Assembly: GCF_025971925.1 (NCBI RefSeq) | Contig: NZ_JAPDHV010000005.1 | Location: forward strand, 62,001-126,000 | Length of the DNA: 64,000 bases | Direction of reading: 5' to 3' | Source: Chryseobacterium oryctis | GTDB taxonomy: Bacteria; Bacteroidota; Bacteroidia; Flavobacteriales; Weeksellaceae | Part shown: piece by piece, positions 54,061 through 62,858 of the stretch | How positions within the stretch are numbered: the stretch's first letter is position 1 | How the letters are laid out: every line of letters begins with the position of its first letter | The notes under the pieces: generated by a model | What the model saw: the letters and a program-made list of their open reading frames with translations, nothing else | Told to the model about the DNA's origin: nothing | Database searches by the model: none | Position numbers and translations under genes: made by a program

Positions 54061-54166
54061 AAGTTATCTGTCCAAAATAAATTGGTAGAACGTAGCACCT
54101 TCTTTGTCTGAGCAAAGGGTTGCTAAGGTTTCACAGGGTCTAATCCCTCAACCTTTCTTGATAACA
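54061..54166 (-). ncRNA. SAM-I (S-box) riboswitch controlling the methionine operon
   Basis: The minus-strand sequence has all the hallmarks. P1 is formed by GTTATC (54165-54160) with GATAAC (54068-54063). P2 is AAGGT-GAGGG-ATTAGA-CCC with AACCTT closing it, then AGCAACC. P3 is CTTTG/CAAAG, followed by the AAGGTGCTA joining segment. P4 is a CCAA/TTGG hairpin. It binds S-adenosylmethionine and should lower expression of metX and the genes after it when SAM is plentiful. No strong terminator follows, so control at translation initiation or by a weak hairpin is possible. Confidence 0.93.
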
Positions 54167-54194
54167 TTTTCAATATGTGAATGATCGAATGGTG

Positions 54195-54202
54195 CAAATA
54201 TA
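54195..54202 (-). promoter_or_regulatory. -7 promoter element of the methionine operon
   Basis: The minus strand reads TATATTTG, an exact TAnnTTTG match, 28 bases before the start of the riboswitch. Confidence 0.6.
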
Positions 54203-54354
54203 GAACTTTTCTTTTAAATATTTATAAAAATTTAATTTAATCTCTAAAAGCCTATAAACAGAAAGTTTTCAAAGGATTAATAAAAGCTATCGAGGTGATA
54301 AGAATTGGTTTATTTTCCCAAAAAAACTACCTTCGTCATGAAAAATGGTGAAAT

Positions 54355-56973
54355 ATGAATGTTGAAAAACAAAGATTACAAGATAATAATTGGAAAAACT
54401 GGGGACCCTATGTAAGTAACAGACAATGGGGAAATGTACGTGAAGATTACAGCTCAAATGGAGATGCATGGCAGTTTACCAATCATAATATTGCGGAAAG
54501 CTACACCTATCGTTGGGGAGAAGAAGGAATTGCAGGTATTTCCGATTTTAAACAACTTCTCTGTTTTGCTCTTTCTTTTTGGAATAAGAAAGATAAAATG
54601 GTAAAAGAGCGTTTTTTCGGGCTGAGTAACCCTCAAGGAAACCACGGAGAAGATATAAAAGAAATTTTTTATTATCTGGATAATACACCAACTCATAGCT
54701 ATATGAAGATGGTTTATAAATATCCCATCAATGCATTTCCATACGACAATATTCTTGAAGAAAACGGAAAACGCGGCAAAAAAGACCCAGAATACGAAAT
54801 TATTGATACCGGAATTTTTGGCAATGATGAATACTTCGACATCTTTATCGAATATGCCAAAGCCGACCATAATGATATTTTAGTCAGAGTTACAGTATGC
54901 AACAGAAGTGAGACTGACGCTCCAATTGTGGTTGCTCCAACAATTTGGTTCAGAAATAACTGGAAATGGGGCTACAATACCTATAAAGGACAAATAAATG
55001 CATCTTCTCACGAAAACTGCATAGATATTAATCACGACAGTATTTCCATTAAAAAACTTTACTCCAGAAATCTTAATGTGGAGAGTGTTTTCTGTGAAAA
55101 TGAAACCAACATTTCTAAATTATATGGAGCTCCTCACTCTGAAAACACCTACTTTAAAGACGGAATCAATGATTATATCATCCATAAAAGTAACACCGTT
55201 AATCCTGAAAAAAGAGGGACAAAAGCCTCTTTCTTAATTGATGAAACTATTGGAGCTAAACAATCAAAAGTTTTTGATTTCAGGTTATCGCCTAATGATT
55301 TAGATGAACCCTTCAATCAATTTGACGAAATTTTCAATTCCAGAATTAATGAAGCTAATGAATTTTATAATGAAATTCAAAATGATGTAACAAATGATGA
55401 TGAAAGAAATGTACAAAGACAGGCTTTTGCAGGACTTCTTTGGAATAAACAATTCTATCATTACAACATCGGAAAATGGCTGAAAGGTGATCCTAATTTT
55501 AAAGCTCCACGAGATTTTAACCATTATGTAAGAAATACCGAATGGAATCACCTTCACAATAAAGATATCATTTCAATGCCCGATAAATGGGAATATCCTT
55601 GGTATGCGACTTGGGATTTGGCATTTCATTGTGTTCCGTTTGCCATCATTGATGCCGATTTCGCTAAAAACCAGCTTCTTTTATTGACAAAAGAATGGTA
55701 TATGCATCCTAACGGACAACTTCCTGCGTATGAATGGAATATGAGTGATGTAAATCCACCGGTTCACGCATGGTCTTGTTTCAGGGTTTTTAAAATTGAT
55801 GAAAAGCAAAACGGAAAACCCGACCTTTTATTTTTAGAAAAAGTTTTCCAAAAGCTGCTTCTCAACTTCACTTGGTGGGTTAACAGAAAAGACAAAAACG
55901 GTAATAATATTTTTGGAGGAGGTTTCCTTGGACTAGACAATATCGGAGCATTTGACCGAAATATGGTCTTGAAAGACGGACAATATCTTGAACAAGCAGA
56001 TGGAACAAGTTGGATGGCAATGTATGCATTAAATATGATGCGAATTGCTATGGAATTAGCTCAATATTATCAGGTTTATGAAGATATGGCCATCAAATTT
56101 TTTGAACACTATCTTTATATTGCTGAAGCAATGGAAAATCTGGGAGGAGGGACAAACGGACTTTGGAACGAAGAAGACGGATTCTTCTATGATGTGCTTC
56201 AGCTTGGAAATGGAGAAAGTGTTTCATTAAAACTTAGAAGCATTGTGGGACTGATTCCGATGTTTGCAGTGGAAATTATTGACCACCATCTTCTCGATAA
56301 AATGCCCAATTTTAAAACAAGAATGGAATGGGTTTTAAAAAACAAACCAGAACTTACCAAACTTGTGTCTCATTGGGAAGAAGAAGGACACAGAAGAAAA
56401 CATTTGATGAGCATACTTCGTAAAACCAGATTAACGAAAGTCTTGACAAGAATGCTTGATGAAAAGGAGTTTTTAAGCTCTTACGGAATTCGGGCAATGT
56501 CTAAAGTCTATGAAGAAAATCCGTTTATATTTTCAGTTCATGGTAATGAGAATGTGGTTCATTATACCCCTGCAGAAAGTGACAGCAGAATGTTTGGAGG
56601 CAACAGTAACTGGAGAGGTCCGATTTGGTTTCCTATCAATTTTTTGATTGTTGAAAGTCTGCAACGGTTTCATTTTTATTATGGAAATAGCCTAAAAGTC
56701 GAATTACCTACAGGAAGCGGAGACAAAAAAAACCTTGATGAAGTTGCCCAAAATATAAGCAACAGACTTTGTTCGATATTTTTAAAAAATGAAAAAGGTG
56801 AAAGAGCCTTTAACGGCGGAAATCACAAATTCAATTTTGATGAAAATTTCAAGGATTATATAACATTCTATGAATATTTTCATGGAGATAACGGACGTGG
56901 AGTCGGAGCTTCCCATCAAACCGGCTGGACTGCAACCGTCGCCAAACTGATGAAACCAAGATTGACATTATAA
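54355..56973 (+). CDS. GH63-like glycoside hydrolase (MGH1-like glucosidase)
   Basis: The 872-residue protein has an N-terminal beta-rich region (residues 1-340) and a C-terminal (alpha/alpha)6 barrel. The barrel shows YPWYATWDLAFHCVPFAIID, the region with a conserved catalytic Asp in GH63, then MHPNGQLPAYEWNMSDVNPP, GFLGLDNIGAFDR, GTSWMAMYALNMM and SNWRGPIWFPINFL. GH63 enzymes remove alpha-linked glucose. There is no signal peptide, so it is probably cytosolic and may act on glycogen-, trehalose- or glycerate-type glucosides; the substrate is unknown. It is monocistronic, ending at a terminator. Confidence 0.88.
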   Translation: MNVEKQRLQDNNWKNWGPYVSNRQWGNVREDYSSNGDAWQFTNHNIAESYTYRWGEEGIAGISDFKQLLCFALSFWNKKDKMVKERFFGLSNPQGNHGEDIKEIFYYLDNTPTHSYMKMVYKYPINAFPYDNILEENGKRGKKDPEYEIIDTGIFGNDEYFDIFIEYAKADHNDILVRVTVCNRSETDAPIVVAPTIWFRNNWKWGYNTYKGQINASSHENCIDINHDSISIKKLYSRNLNVESVFCENETNISKLYGAPHSENTYFKDGINDYIIHKSNTVNPEKRGTKASFLIDETIGAKQSKVFDFRLSPNDLDEPFNQFDEIFNSRINEANEFYNEIQNDVTNDDERNVQRQAFAGLLWNKQFYHYNIGKWLKGDPNFKAPRDFNHYVRNTEWNHLHNKDIISMPDKWEYPWYATWDLAFHCVPFAIIDADFAKNQLLLLTKEWYMHPNGQLPAYEWNMSDVNPPVHAWSCFRVFKIDEKQNGKPDLLFLEKVFQKLLLNFTWWVNRKDKNGNNIFGGGFLGLDNIGAFDRNMVLKDGQYLEQADGTSWMAMYALNMMRIAMELAQYYQVYEDMAIKFFEHYLYIAEAMENLGGGTNGLWNEEDGFFYDVLQLGNGESVSLKLRSIVGLIPMFAVEIIDHHLLDKMPNFKTRMEWVLKNKPELTKLVSHWEEEGHRRKHLMSILRKTRLTKVLTRMLDEKEFLSSYGIRAMSKVYEENPFIFSVHGNENVVHYTPAESDSRMFGGNSNWRGPIWFPINFLIVESLQRFHFYYGNSLKVELPTGSGDKKNLDEVAQNISNRLCSIFLKNEKGERAFNGGNHKFNFDENFKDYITFYEYFHGDNGRGVGASHQTGWTATVAKLMKPRLTL

Positions 56974-56975
56974 TT

Positions 56976-57014
56976 AAAAAAATCCGTCTCAAAAATTTGA
57001 AACGGATTTTTTTT
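56976..57014. terminator. Bidirectional terminator between the GH63-like and OsmC genes
   Basis: AAAATCCGTCTCAAA and TTTGAAACGGATTTT form a long stem with one mismatch, flanked by A and T tracts. Confidence 0.9.
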
Positions 57015-57036
57015 ATCATTTAATTAACCGATAAGT

Positions 57037-57456
57037 TTATATTTTCTCTCCATTTACATAAACTTCATATCCTATTTCTACATTCGGTTCTAATGTTTTA
57101 GAAACAGAACAATATTTTTCGAAAGATAGTTGAGCTGCTTTTTGCGCTTTTTTAAGGTCTATATTTCCTTCTAAAAGAAATTTTACATTAATTGTTTTAA
57201 AAGGTTTTGCATCATCTACAGGAACTCTTTCACCTTCTACTTCCGCTTTGAAATCGGTAATTTCCTGTCTTTGTTTTTTCAGAATAGAAACCACATCTAT
57301 CCCGCTGCATCCTGCAACTGCCATCAAAACACTTTCCATCGGAGAAACCCCTTTTGCTCCCGGTTGCGAAGTATTATCTAAAAGAATTGAATTTCCCTGA
57401 GCATTGGTACATTCAAACAAAAAATCATCGTTAATTCTATTAAGTGTTATTTTCAT
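57037..57456 (-). CDS. OsmC family peroxide-reducing protein
   Basis: The 139-residue protein has the OsmC/Ohr layout with two redox-active cysteines: MAVAGCSGIDV (Cys50) and FEKYCSVSKTL (Cys114 by my count). GVSPMESVLMAVAGC is the family signature. These proteins reduce organic peroxides using low-molecular thiols or lipoyl partners; the organism may supply bacillithiol through BshA. It ends the minus-strand run and starts 19 bases after the DUF2314 lipoprotein gene. Confidence 0.92.
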   Translation of the reverse strand: MKITLNRINDDFLFECTNAQGNSILLDNTSQPGAKGVSPMESVLMAVAGCSGIDVVSILKKQRQEITDFKAEVEGERVPVDDAKPFKTINVKFLLEGNIDLKKAQKAAQLSFEKYCSVSKTLEPNVEIGYEVYVNGEKI

Positions 57457-57475
57457 TTCTTATTAATATTTTTCT

Positions 57476-57976
57476 TTATTCATAAATTAATCCTTCTGCA
57501 TCCATTTCTTTCTTTTCCTCTGGACTCATAAATTTCCTCATTACTTTAATAGTATAAGCTCCCTTTACAACATTTTTATCATAATACATCCAGTCACTAA
57601 TCCTTTCGACAGGTACTTCAACAGAATCACCTAATTTAATTGTTTTCACATCTACAGGCTCATTTTGAACAATTCCAAAATATTTTCCGTTTTTCAATTG
57701 TACTTCTCCGATCCAAATATGCTCTCCCCCACCGTCAGATGTATCAAATCTTTGTTTTAAAGTAAAATTGGAATGATTCGGATTATTGTCTTCCAATGCT
57801 TTTTGAAATTCAGACAAAGTCTTCTGTGCTTGTTGTACAGCCGAATTCATTTCAGCATCTGAGTTCTCAAAATATACAACATCTGGTTCGCCCTCTCTCT
57901 CAAGTTTTTCATGTTCTTTTTTTTCTTGACAATTTACTAGAAAAGTCAAAAGAAAAATCACTAATATTTTTCTCAT
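57476..57976 (-). CDS. DUF2314 lipoprotein
   Basis: The 166-residue protein starts with a lipoprotein signal (VIFLLTFLVNC, Cys16). The mature part has the DUF2314 pattern: a helix (MNSAVQQAQKTLSEFQKALE), then GGEHIWIGEVQLKNGKYFGI, NEPVDVKTIKLGDSVEVP and ISDWMYYDKNVVKGAYTIKV. DUF2314 has no known activity. It lies 8 bases after the DUF58 gene and 19 before the OsmC gene, so it may be part of the same transcript. Confidence 0.85.
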   Translation of the reverse strand: MRKILVIFLLTFLVNCQEKKEHEKLEREGEPDVVYFENSDAEMNSAVQQAQKTLSEFQKALEDNNPNHSNFTLKQRFDTSDGGGEHIWIGEVQLKNGKYFGIVQNEPVDVKTIKLGDSVEVPVERISDWMYYDKNVVKGAYTIKVMRKFMSPEEKKEMDAEGLIYE

Positions 57977-57984
57977 TGGTAAAA

Positions 57985-59307
57985 TTATAAAATTCCTCTC
58001 GCTTTTATCTCCAAATATTTGTTGATAACATCAATATTTAAGTTTTCAGGAAGTGTATACACCGTATAAATGCCATATTTCCGTAATTCCTGAATGATTA
58101 ATTTTTTCTCAAATTCAAATTTCTCAGCGATAATTTCATCATAAATTTCCTGCATATTTTCGGGATTTTTATGAATGAGAGTCTGAAGCTCTGAATTTTT
58201 AAAGAAAACAACCACCAACAAATGGTTTTTTGCAATTCCTCGGAGGTATTTCAATTGACGATTTAGCGCATCTAAGGTTTCAAAATTAGTAAAAAGTAAA
58301 ATTAAACTCCTTTGATTAATCGAATATTTTACATCTTGATACAACCTGTTGAAATCGCTCTCAAAAAAATTGGTATTAATATTATAGAGTGCCTCTGAAA
58401 TTTTTTTCAATTGTCCAGATTTGTTGTCAGCAGCAATTTTATTTTCGGTTTTCTTTGAGAAAGTCATCATTCCTGCCCTATCTCCTTTCTTCAAAATAAT
58501 ATGAGAAAGAGCCATCGTCGCATTAATCGAATAATCTAAGAGACTTAACCCATTGAAAGGCATTTTCATGGTTCGTCCGGTATCTATCAGCATAAAAATA
58601 CGTTGAGATTTTTCATCCTGAAACTGGTTTACCATCAATCGGTTTGTTTTTGAAGTAGCCTTCCAATTGATTGTTCTGATATCATCACCCGGAACATATT
58701 CTTTGATTTGCTCAAATTCCATGGTGTGACCAAGTTTCCTGATTTTCTTGATTCCACCCAACATAAATTCACTCTGAATTGCCATTAGTTCATATTTTCT
58801 CAAATGAATAAATGACGGATAAGACGGTAAATTAGCATCTTTCTGAAATTGAAATCTCTTGCTTACAAACCCGATTGGTGATTCTACATAAATATTTAAG
58901 TTTCCAAAATAATACTCACCTCTTTCTTTGGGTTCTAAAATGTATTGAAAAAAACTATTTTTCCCTGGCTCAATCTGCTTCTGAATTAAAAAATCCCTTT
59001 TTTGAAACTGAAACGGAATCTCATCAATAATTTTAGCGTTAATTTTAAAACTATAATTGTTTTTAATATCAATTTTCACAGGATTTTCATCACCATTTGA
59101 TAATTTTTCGGGCAAAATTCTTTGAGCCAGAATTCCGTTTTTTTGATTAAAAAGCAGTAAATAATCAACTATCGCCGTAAGAGCACACAACAATAAAACA
59201 ACGTGTGCAATCACCATAAAGAATGGGAAGAAAAATGCAAAAACATAAAGCACTCCCACGCAAATGAGTGTATAAAAAAAACGATTATTGAGATATAAGT
59301 TTTTCAT
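57985..59307 (-). CDS. DUF58 domain protein of the MoxR cluster
   Basis: The 440-residue protein has two membrane helices near the start (FFYTLICVGVLYVFAFFFPF and MVIAHVVLLLCALTAIVDYL) and a DUF58/vWA-like C-terminal part. The DUF58 signature is clear in IKEYVPGDDIRTINWKATSK, then MLIDTGRTMK, a MIDAS-like site in degenerate form. Such proteins accompany MoxR ATPases, which may act as chaperones for vWA proteins. It is downstream of MoxR with one small lipoprotein gene in between. Confidence 0.93.
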   Translation of the reverse strand: MKNLYLNNRFFYTLICVGVLYVFAFFFPFFMVIAHVVLLLCALTAIVDYLLLFNQKNGILAQRILPEKLSNGDENPVKIDIKNNYSFKINAKIIDEIPFQFQKRDFLIQKQIEPGKNSFFQYILEPKERGEYYFGNLNIYVESPIGFVSKRFQFQKDANLPSYPSFIHLRKYELMAIQSEFMLGGIKKIRKLGHTMEFEQIKEYVPGDDIRTINWKATSKTNRLMVNQFQDEKSQRIFMLIDTGRTMKMPFNGLSLLDYSINATMALSHIILKKGDRAGMMTFSKKTENKIAADNKSGQLKKISEALYNINTNFFESDFNRLYQDVKYSINQRSLILLFTNFETLDALNRQLKYLRGIAKNHLLVVVFFKNSELQTLIHKNPENMQEIYDEIIAEKFEFEKKLIIQELRKYGIYTVYTLPENLNIDVINKYLEIKARGIL

Positions 59308-59340
59308 TCTAATTGCTTTTATAACCCTACCTTTTTCAAA

Positions 59341-59775
59341 TTAATTTGATAGAATAAAATATACATTTTTGTCTACTTTATCTCTCAGTATATAAAATCC
59401 TTCTTTTTTAATAATCTCAACATTTGATTTGTTAATTTTTCTTAAATCTAAAAACCAATCAGGTCTTAGATTTAAATTTCGCTCAACTTTATCATTCAAC
59501 AAATCAAAACTTATTTTCTGATTTATTGAGAAAATGGAATCATAAGTTTCCGAATTTGTGTAAGTAAATTTTCCAAATGCACATAAGGGGTCTAAATATG
59601 AAATATTCCTCAATTTAGTTGCGTCAGTATCAATAATTTTAGGAAACCATCCTTTATTTCGTTCATTTTCTTCACTGAATTCATTAAATGTATTATACTT
59701 TTGCTCATACCCTTTTTGACAACTAAAAATTAAAATTGTCTGGATAAATAATATTAAAACTTTAATTTTATTCAT
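59341..59775 (-). CDS. Small lipoprotein of unknown function inside the MoxR cluster
   Basis: The 144-residue protein begins with a lipoprotein signal (LILFIQTILIFSC, Cys19). The rest includes GWFPKIIDTDATKLRNISYL and a beta-rich end (YILRDKVDKNVYFILS). I do not recognise a family. The gene is between moxR and the DUF58 gene, two genes that are usually adjacent, so it may be a recent insertion into the cluster. Confidence 0.72.
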   Translation of the reverse strand: MNKIKVLILFIQTILIFSCQKGYEQKYNTFNEFSEENERNKGWFPKIIDTDATKLRNISYLDPLCAFGKFTYTNSETYDSIFSINQKISFDLLNDKVERNLNLRPDWFLDLRKINKSNVEIIKKEGFYILRDKVDKNVYFILSN

Positions 59776-59796
59776 TGAATTTATAGCTGTATTACC

Positions 59797-60828
59797 TTAC
59801 CTTGGAATCTCTATTCCTTCCAAAATTTGTCTGATGATTTCATCTGCTGTTAAACCTTCCATTTCTCTTTCAGGCGAAACAATTACTCTATGTCTCAACA
59901 CTGCATAGCTTGCTTCTTTTATGTCTTCTGGTGTTACAAAATCTCTTCCTCTTAGTGCAGCAAATGCTTTTGAAGCTGTTAACAGTGCTAAACTTGCTCG
60001 TGGTGACGCTCCCAGATATAAGAACTGATTTTCCCTTGTATTGATAATGATTTTAGCTATATATTCCATCAATTGAGCTTCAACAATGATTTCTTTTACC
60101 AAATTTTGGTAGTTTTTCAGTTGTTGAGCCGTAATTACACGATTTACGACTTCAGTTTTATCTTCTTTTTTACTTTCGTGCTGATTTTTGATGATGGTAA
60201 TTTCCTGTTCAAGATTAGGATATCCTACATTTATTTTGAATAAAAAACGGTCTAATTGAGCTTCCGGAAGTCTATAAGTTCCTTCATGTTCAATAGGATT
60301 TTGCGTTGCGACAACTAAAAATGGTTCTTCCATTGTATAGCGAGTCCCATCCATTGTAATTTGCCTTTCCTCCATCACTTCAAACAATGCAGCTTGTGTT
60401 TTGGCAGGCGACCTGTTAATTTCATCAATTAAAATAAAATTAGAGAAAATAGGTCCTTTTTTAAACTCAAACTCAGAGTTTTTCATACTGAAAATCGATG
60501 TTCCTAAAATATCGGAAGGCATCAAATCCGGTGTAAACTGAATCCTACTAAACCCAACATCAATTGTTTTTGCCAGTAACTTTGCTGTAATTGTTTTTGC
60601 CACTCCTGGAACACCCTCAATCAAAACATGACCGTTTGATAAAAGTGCAGCCAAAAGATGCTCAACCATACTTTCCTGACCTACAATCACTTTTGCAATT
60701 TCAGTTTTTACCTTATCTAAACTTGCTCGAAGCTCAATCATATCAATTCTGGATTGAAATTCGTCTTCTCTTTTATTAAGATTTATAGGAGTTTGATTTT
60801 CTACGTTTTGATTATCAAAATTTTCCAT
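59797..60828 (-). CDS. MoxR-family AAA+ ATPase
   Basis: The 343-residue protein has the AAA+ core: GQESMVEHLLAALLSNGHVL, Walker A EGVPGVAKT, RIQFTPDLMPSDILG, Walker B LIDEINRSP, sensor 1 VATQNP and the terminal lid domain with LGASPRASLALL. MoxR proteins help mature or activate metal-binding and vWA-domain proteins. In this cluster it sits between the DUF4350 gene and, after a small lipoprotein gene, the DUF58 gene. There is a 62-base gap upstream. Confidence 0.96.
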   Translation of the reverse strand: MENFDNQNVENQTPINLNKREDEFQSRIDMIELRASLDKVKTEIAKVIVGQESMVEHLLAALLSNGHVLIEGVPGVAKTITAKLLAKTIDVGFSRIQFTPDLMPSDILGTSIFSMKNSEFEFKKGPIFSNFILIDEINRSPAKTQAALFEVMEERQITMDGTRYTMEEPFLVVATQNPIEHEGTYRLPEAQLDRFLFKINVGYPNLEQEITIIKNQHESKKEDKTEVVNRVITAQQLKNYQNLVKEIIVEAQLMEYIAKIIINTRENQFLYLGASPRASLALLTASKAFAALRGRDFVTPEDIKEASYAVLRHRVIVSPEREMEGLTADEIIRQILEGIEIPR

Positions 60829-60890
60829 ATGATTTAGTTTATCTGTATGAATGCAGTTTTTAGCTACATTTTTAATTTATTAGGTTTAAT

Positions 60891-62048
60891 TTATTTTAAA
60901 ATTTCGTCCAAAAGTTTGTTCATTTTCTCCAAATCTTCCTTCATCACACTTGCATAAGGATCTTGTCCTTTTTTAATTAAAGCAATGGCTTCGTGAATCA
61001 TTTCAATAGGCTTTCCTGTTTTTAGTTGCAGTTTTTTCGAAAATTCTTCATCCAAGTGCTGAGTATCAATTAAAAGATCCATTCTCACTTTATTCAGAAA
61101 ATATTGGGCTTTTTTCGCCATCATATCATGAAAATCACCTTCTTGAAGATAAAGATTCCCGATACTTTTCACAAAATCTACTGAAGTATTCTTCAATGGT
61201 TCTATGACGGGAACAATACGCTGTTTTCTTTTTGCATTGAAGAAAATAAAAAGTAAAAGTCCTCCCAAAAAAACCCACCAAGCATACTTCAGGGCTGGTT
61301 TTGAAAGAATAAATCTCATAAAAAACTGTGACTCACTCGTTTTTCCTTCTACAAACCAAAGTGTTTCCTTGTCATCTAGATACGAAAAAACATCTTGTAC
61401 ATATTTTATGTTTCCTGGTTTCAGCAAGTAATAATTTGTAATAAAAAGAGGTTCGCTATGAACATAAAAATTACCTTTCCCGAATTTAGCTTTAATGAAA
61501 TTAGCCTGTTCAGGATTATTTTTTTCGACTGTTTTCCCAAGAACTTCAACATTAGGTTTAATATAAGTAAAACCTCTTCCTGACGGAAATTTATCTAATT
61601 TGATAAAATCATTTTGAAATTTTTTATCTGTAAGTTTCAAAACATTTTGCTCTTCAAAAGAAACCGTAGAATCATAATAACCAATACTATCTGAAATTTC
61701 TTTTGGAATATTTGAAACAATCAACATTGCGTCTGAGCCTTTTGAAACCTCATCCATAATTCTATACCAAGATTCGGTGTCGATTTCACTTTCAACAACT
61801 AAAATGTTATGTTTTTCTTTTTTATGTTGATTATAAAACTCAAAAGGAGATTGCTCTATTTTTTTTAGATTATTTTTAAAAAGATGCTTTGCTTCTCCAT
61901 TAAAAATAAACAATCCGAAAGGGGATTTTTGATTAACATCAAAATTTTTACGCCAATCCGTAACTTCTTTTTTGTTAACCTCAAGCAATGCCAATATCAC
62001 CAAGATAATGATGAAGATTAAAGCATATATTTTGAAAGTTTTGTTCAT
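60891..62048 (-). CDS. DUF4350 membrane protein
   Basis: The 385-residue protein has one N-terminal membrane helix (IYALIFIIILVILALLEVN), a periplasmic or extracytoplasmic domain with the start KSPFGLFIFNGEAKHLF, a second helix (YAWWVFLGGLLLFIFFNAKR) and a cytosolic tail with NLYLQEGDFHDMMAKKAQYFL. This layout fits DUF4350. It is part of the MoxR/DUF58/DUF4129 cluster, whose function in flavobacteria is not established. It starts 15 bases after the DUF4129 gene. Confidence 0.88.
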   Translation of the reverse strand: MNKTFKIYALIFIIILVILALLEVNKKEVTDWRKNFDVNQKSPFGLFIFNGEAKHLFKNNLKKIEQSPFEFYNQHKKEKHNILVVESEIDTESWYRIMDEVSKGSDAMLIVSNIPKEISDSIGYYDSTVSFEEQNVLKLTDKKFQNDFIKLDKFPSGRGFTYIKPNVEVLGKTVEKNNPEQANFIKAKFGKGNFYVHSEPLFITNYYLLKPGNIKYVQDVFSYLDDKETLWFVEGKTSESQFFMRFILSKPALKYAWWVFLGGLLLFIFFNAKRKQRIVPVIEPLKNTSVDFVKSIGNLYLQEGDFHDMMAKKAQYFLNKVRMDLLIDTQHLDEEFSKKLQLKTGKPIEMIHEAIALIKKGQDPYASVMKEDLEKMNKLLDEILK

Positions 62049-62063
62049 GATAAAAAAGTATAA

Positions 62064-62858
62064 TTACGGTTTAAATGATTGGAATTGATTTCTAAATTTC
62101 AGATAACTTTCTTCATCTATACTAAATTCACCATACCAAACATAATCGAAGATATAAGAAAGGTTATAAAATTCGTTTCTCAGATGAGTTGCCTTTAATT
62201 CCGCAACATAATCTTTGTTGGTTTTTTCAGGATTCCAGTTGATGATTTTTTTATCGCTTAATTTTTTAAGTACAAACAAAAACTGATAACGAACTGCCGA
62301 ACGATAATCTCCCGAACGTTCAAATTGGGAAATACTTTCAGGGAAATTAATTTCGTGTATATTTTCGTGAAGTTCTTCATCATTGATATCGACTTTCTTA
62401 TTTCTTTTACCGAAAATAAAATTCCCATTTTTTCCTAATAAAGTTTTAATAATAAAATATAGTAAAAAACCAACTAAAAGAATGGCAAAAAGACGTACAA
62501 TAACCCAAGTTGCTTTGGCAGAAGTATCAAAACTTGTTTCACCAAAAATACTTTGCAAAATCTTTGCTATTTTTCTCTGGAACTTTTCCCAGAAAGATTC
62601 TCTTGGTTTTGAAGTGGAATAATCAAACTCCTTGTCTTTATATTTTGAGCTAAAATTTTCTTCAAACTTCTTAGGATAGGTTGAATTATCTGTAACAGGA
62701 TTTTTAATCAAAACAGAATCTGCACGAAACATATTTCTATAATGTCCCGTACTCAAAGAATCTACATATTCCTCAACCACAGGTTCATCATAATCATCCT
62801 GCGCAAATGTAAATTCGAAGGAGAAAAAAATCAGTAAAAAAACAAGGATTTTATTCAT
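62064..62858 (-). CDS. DUF4129 membrane protein
   Basis: The 264-residue protein has a signal peptide (ILVFLLIFFSFEFTFAQ), an acidic stretch, one central membrane helix (IVRLFAILLVGFLLYFIIKTL) and a C-terminal helical domain with RSAVRYQFLFVLKKLSDKKI and WNPEKTNKDYVAEL, which matches the DUF4129 domain. It overlaps the upstream membrane-protein gene by eight bases. It belongs to the same MoxR-associated cluster. Confidence 0.88.
   Translation of the reverse strand: MNKILVFLLIFFSFEFTFAQDDYDEPVVEEYVDSLSTGHYRNMFRADSVLIKNPVTDNSTYPKKFEENFSSKYKDKEFDYSTSKPRESFWEKFQRKIAKILQSIFGETSFDTSAKATWVIVRLFAILLVGFLLYFIIKTLLGKNGNFIFGKRNKKVDINDEELHENIHEINFPESISQFERSGDYRSAVRYQFLFVLKKLSDKKIINWNPEKTNKDYVAELKATHLRNEFYNLSYIFDYVWYGEFSIDEESYLKFRNQFQSFKP

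Larger units (their letters stand above)
54002..54354. other. Intergenic region between metX and the GH63-like gene
   Basis: The 353-base region holds the leader and SAM-I riboswitch of the methionine operon (54061-54166) and its -7 box (54195-54202). The remaining part (54203-54354) is AT-rich and presumably includes the promoter of the divergent hydrolase gene; no ORF or repeat was recognised there. Confidence 0.7.
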
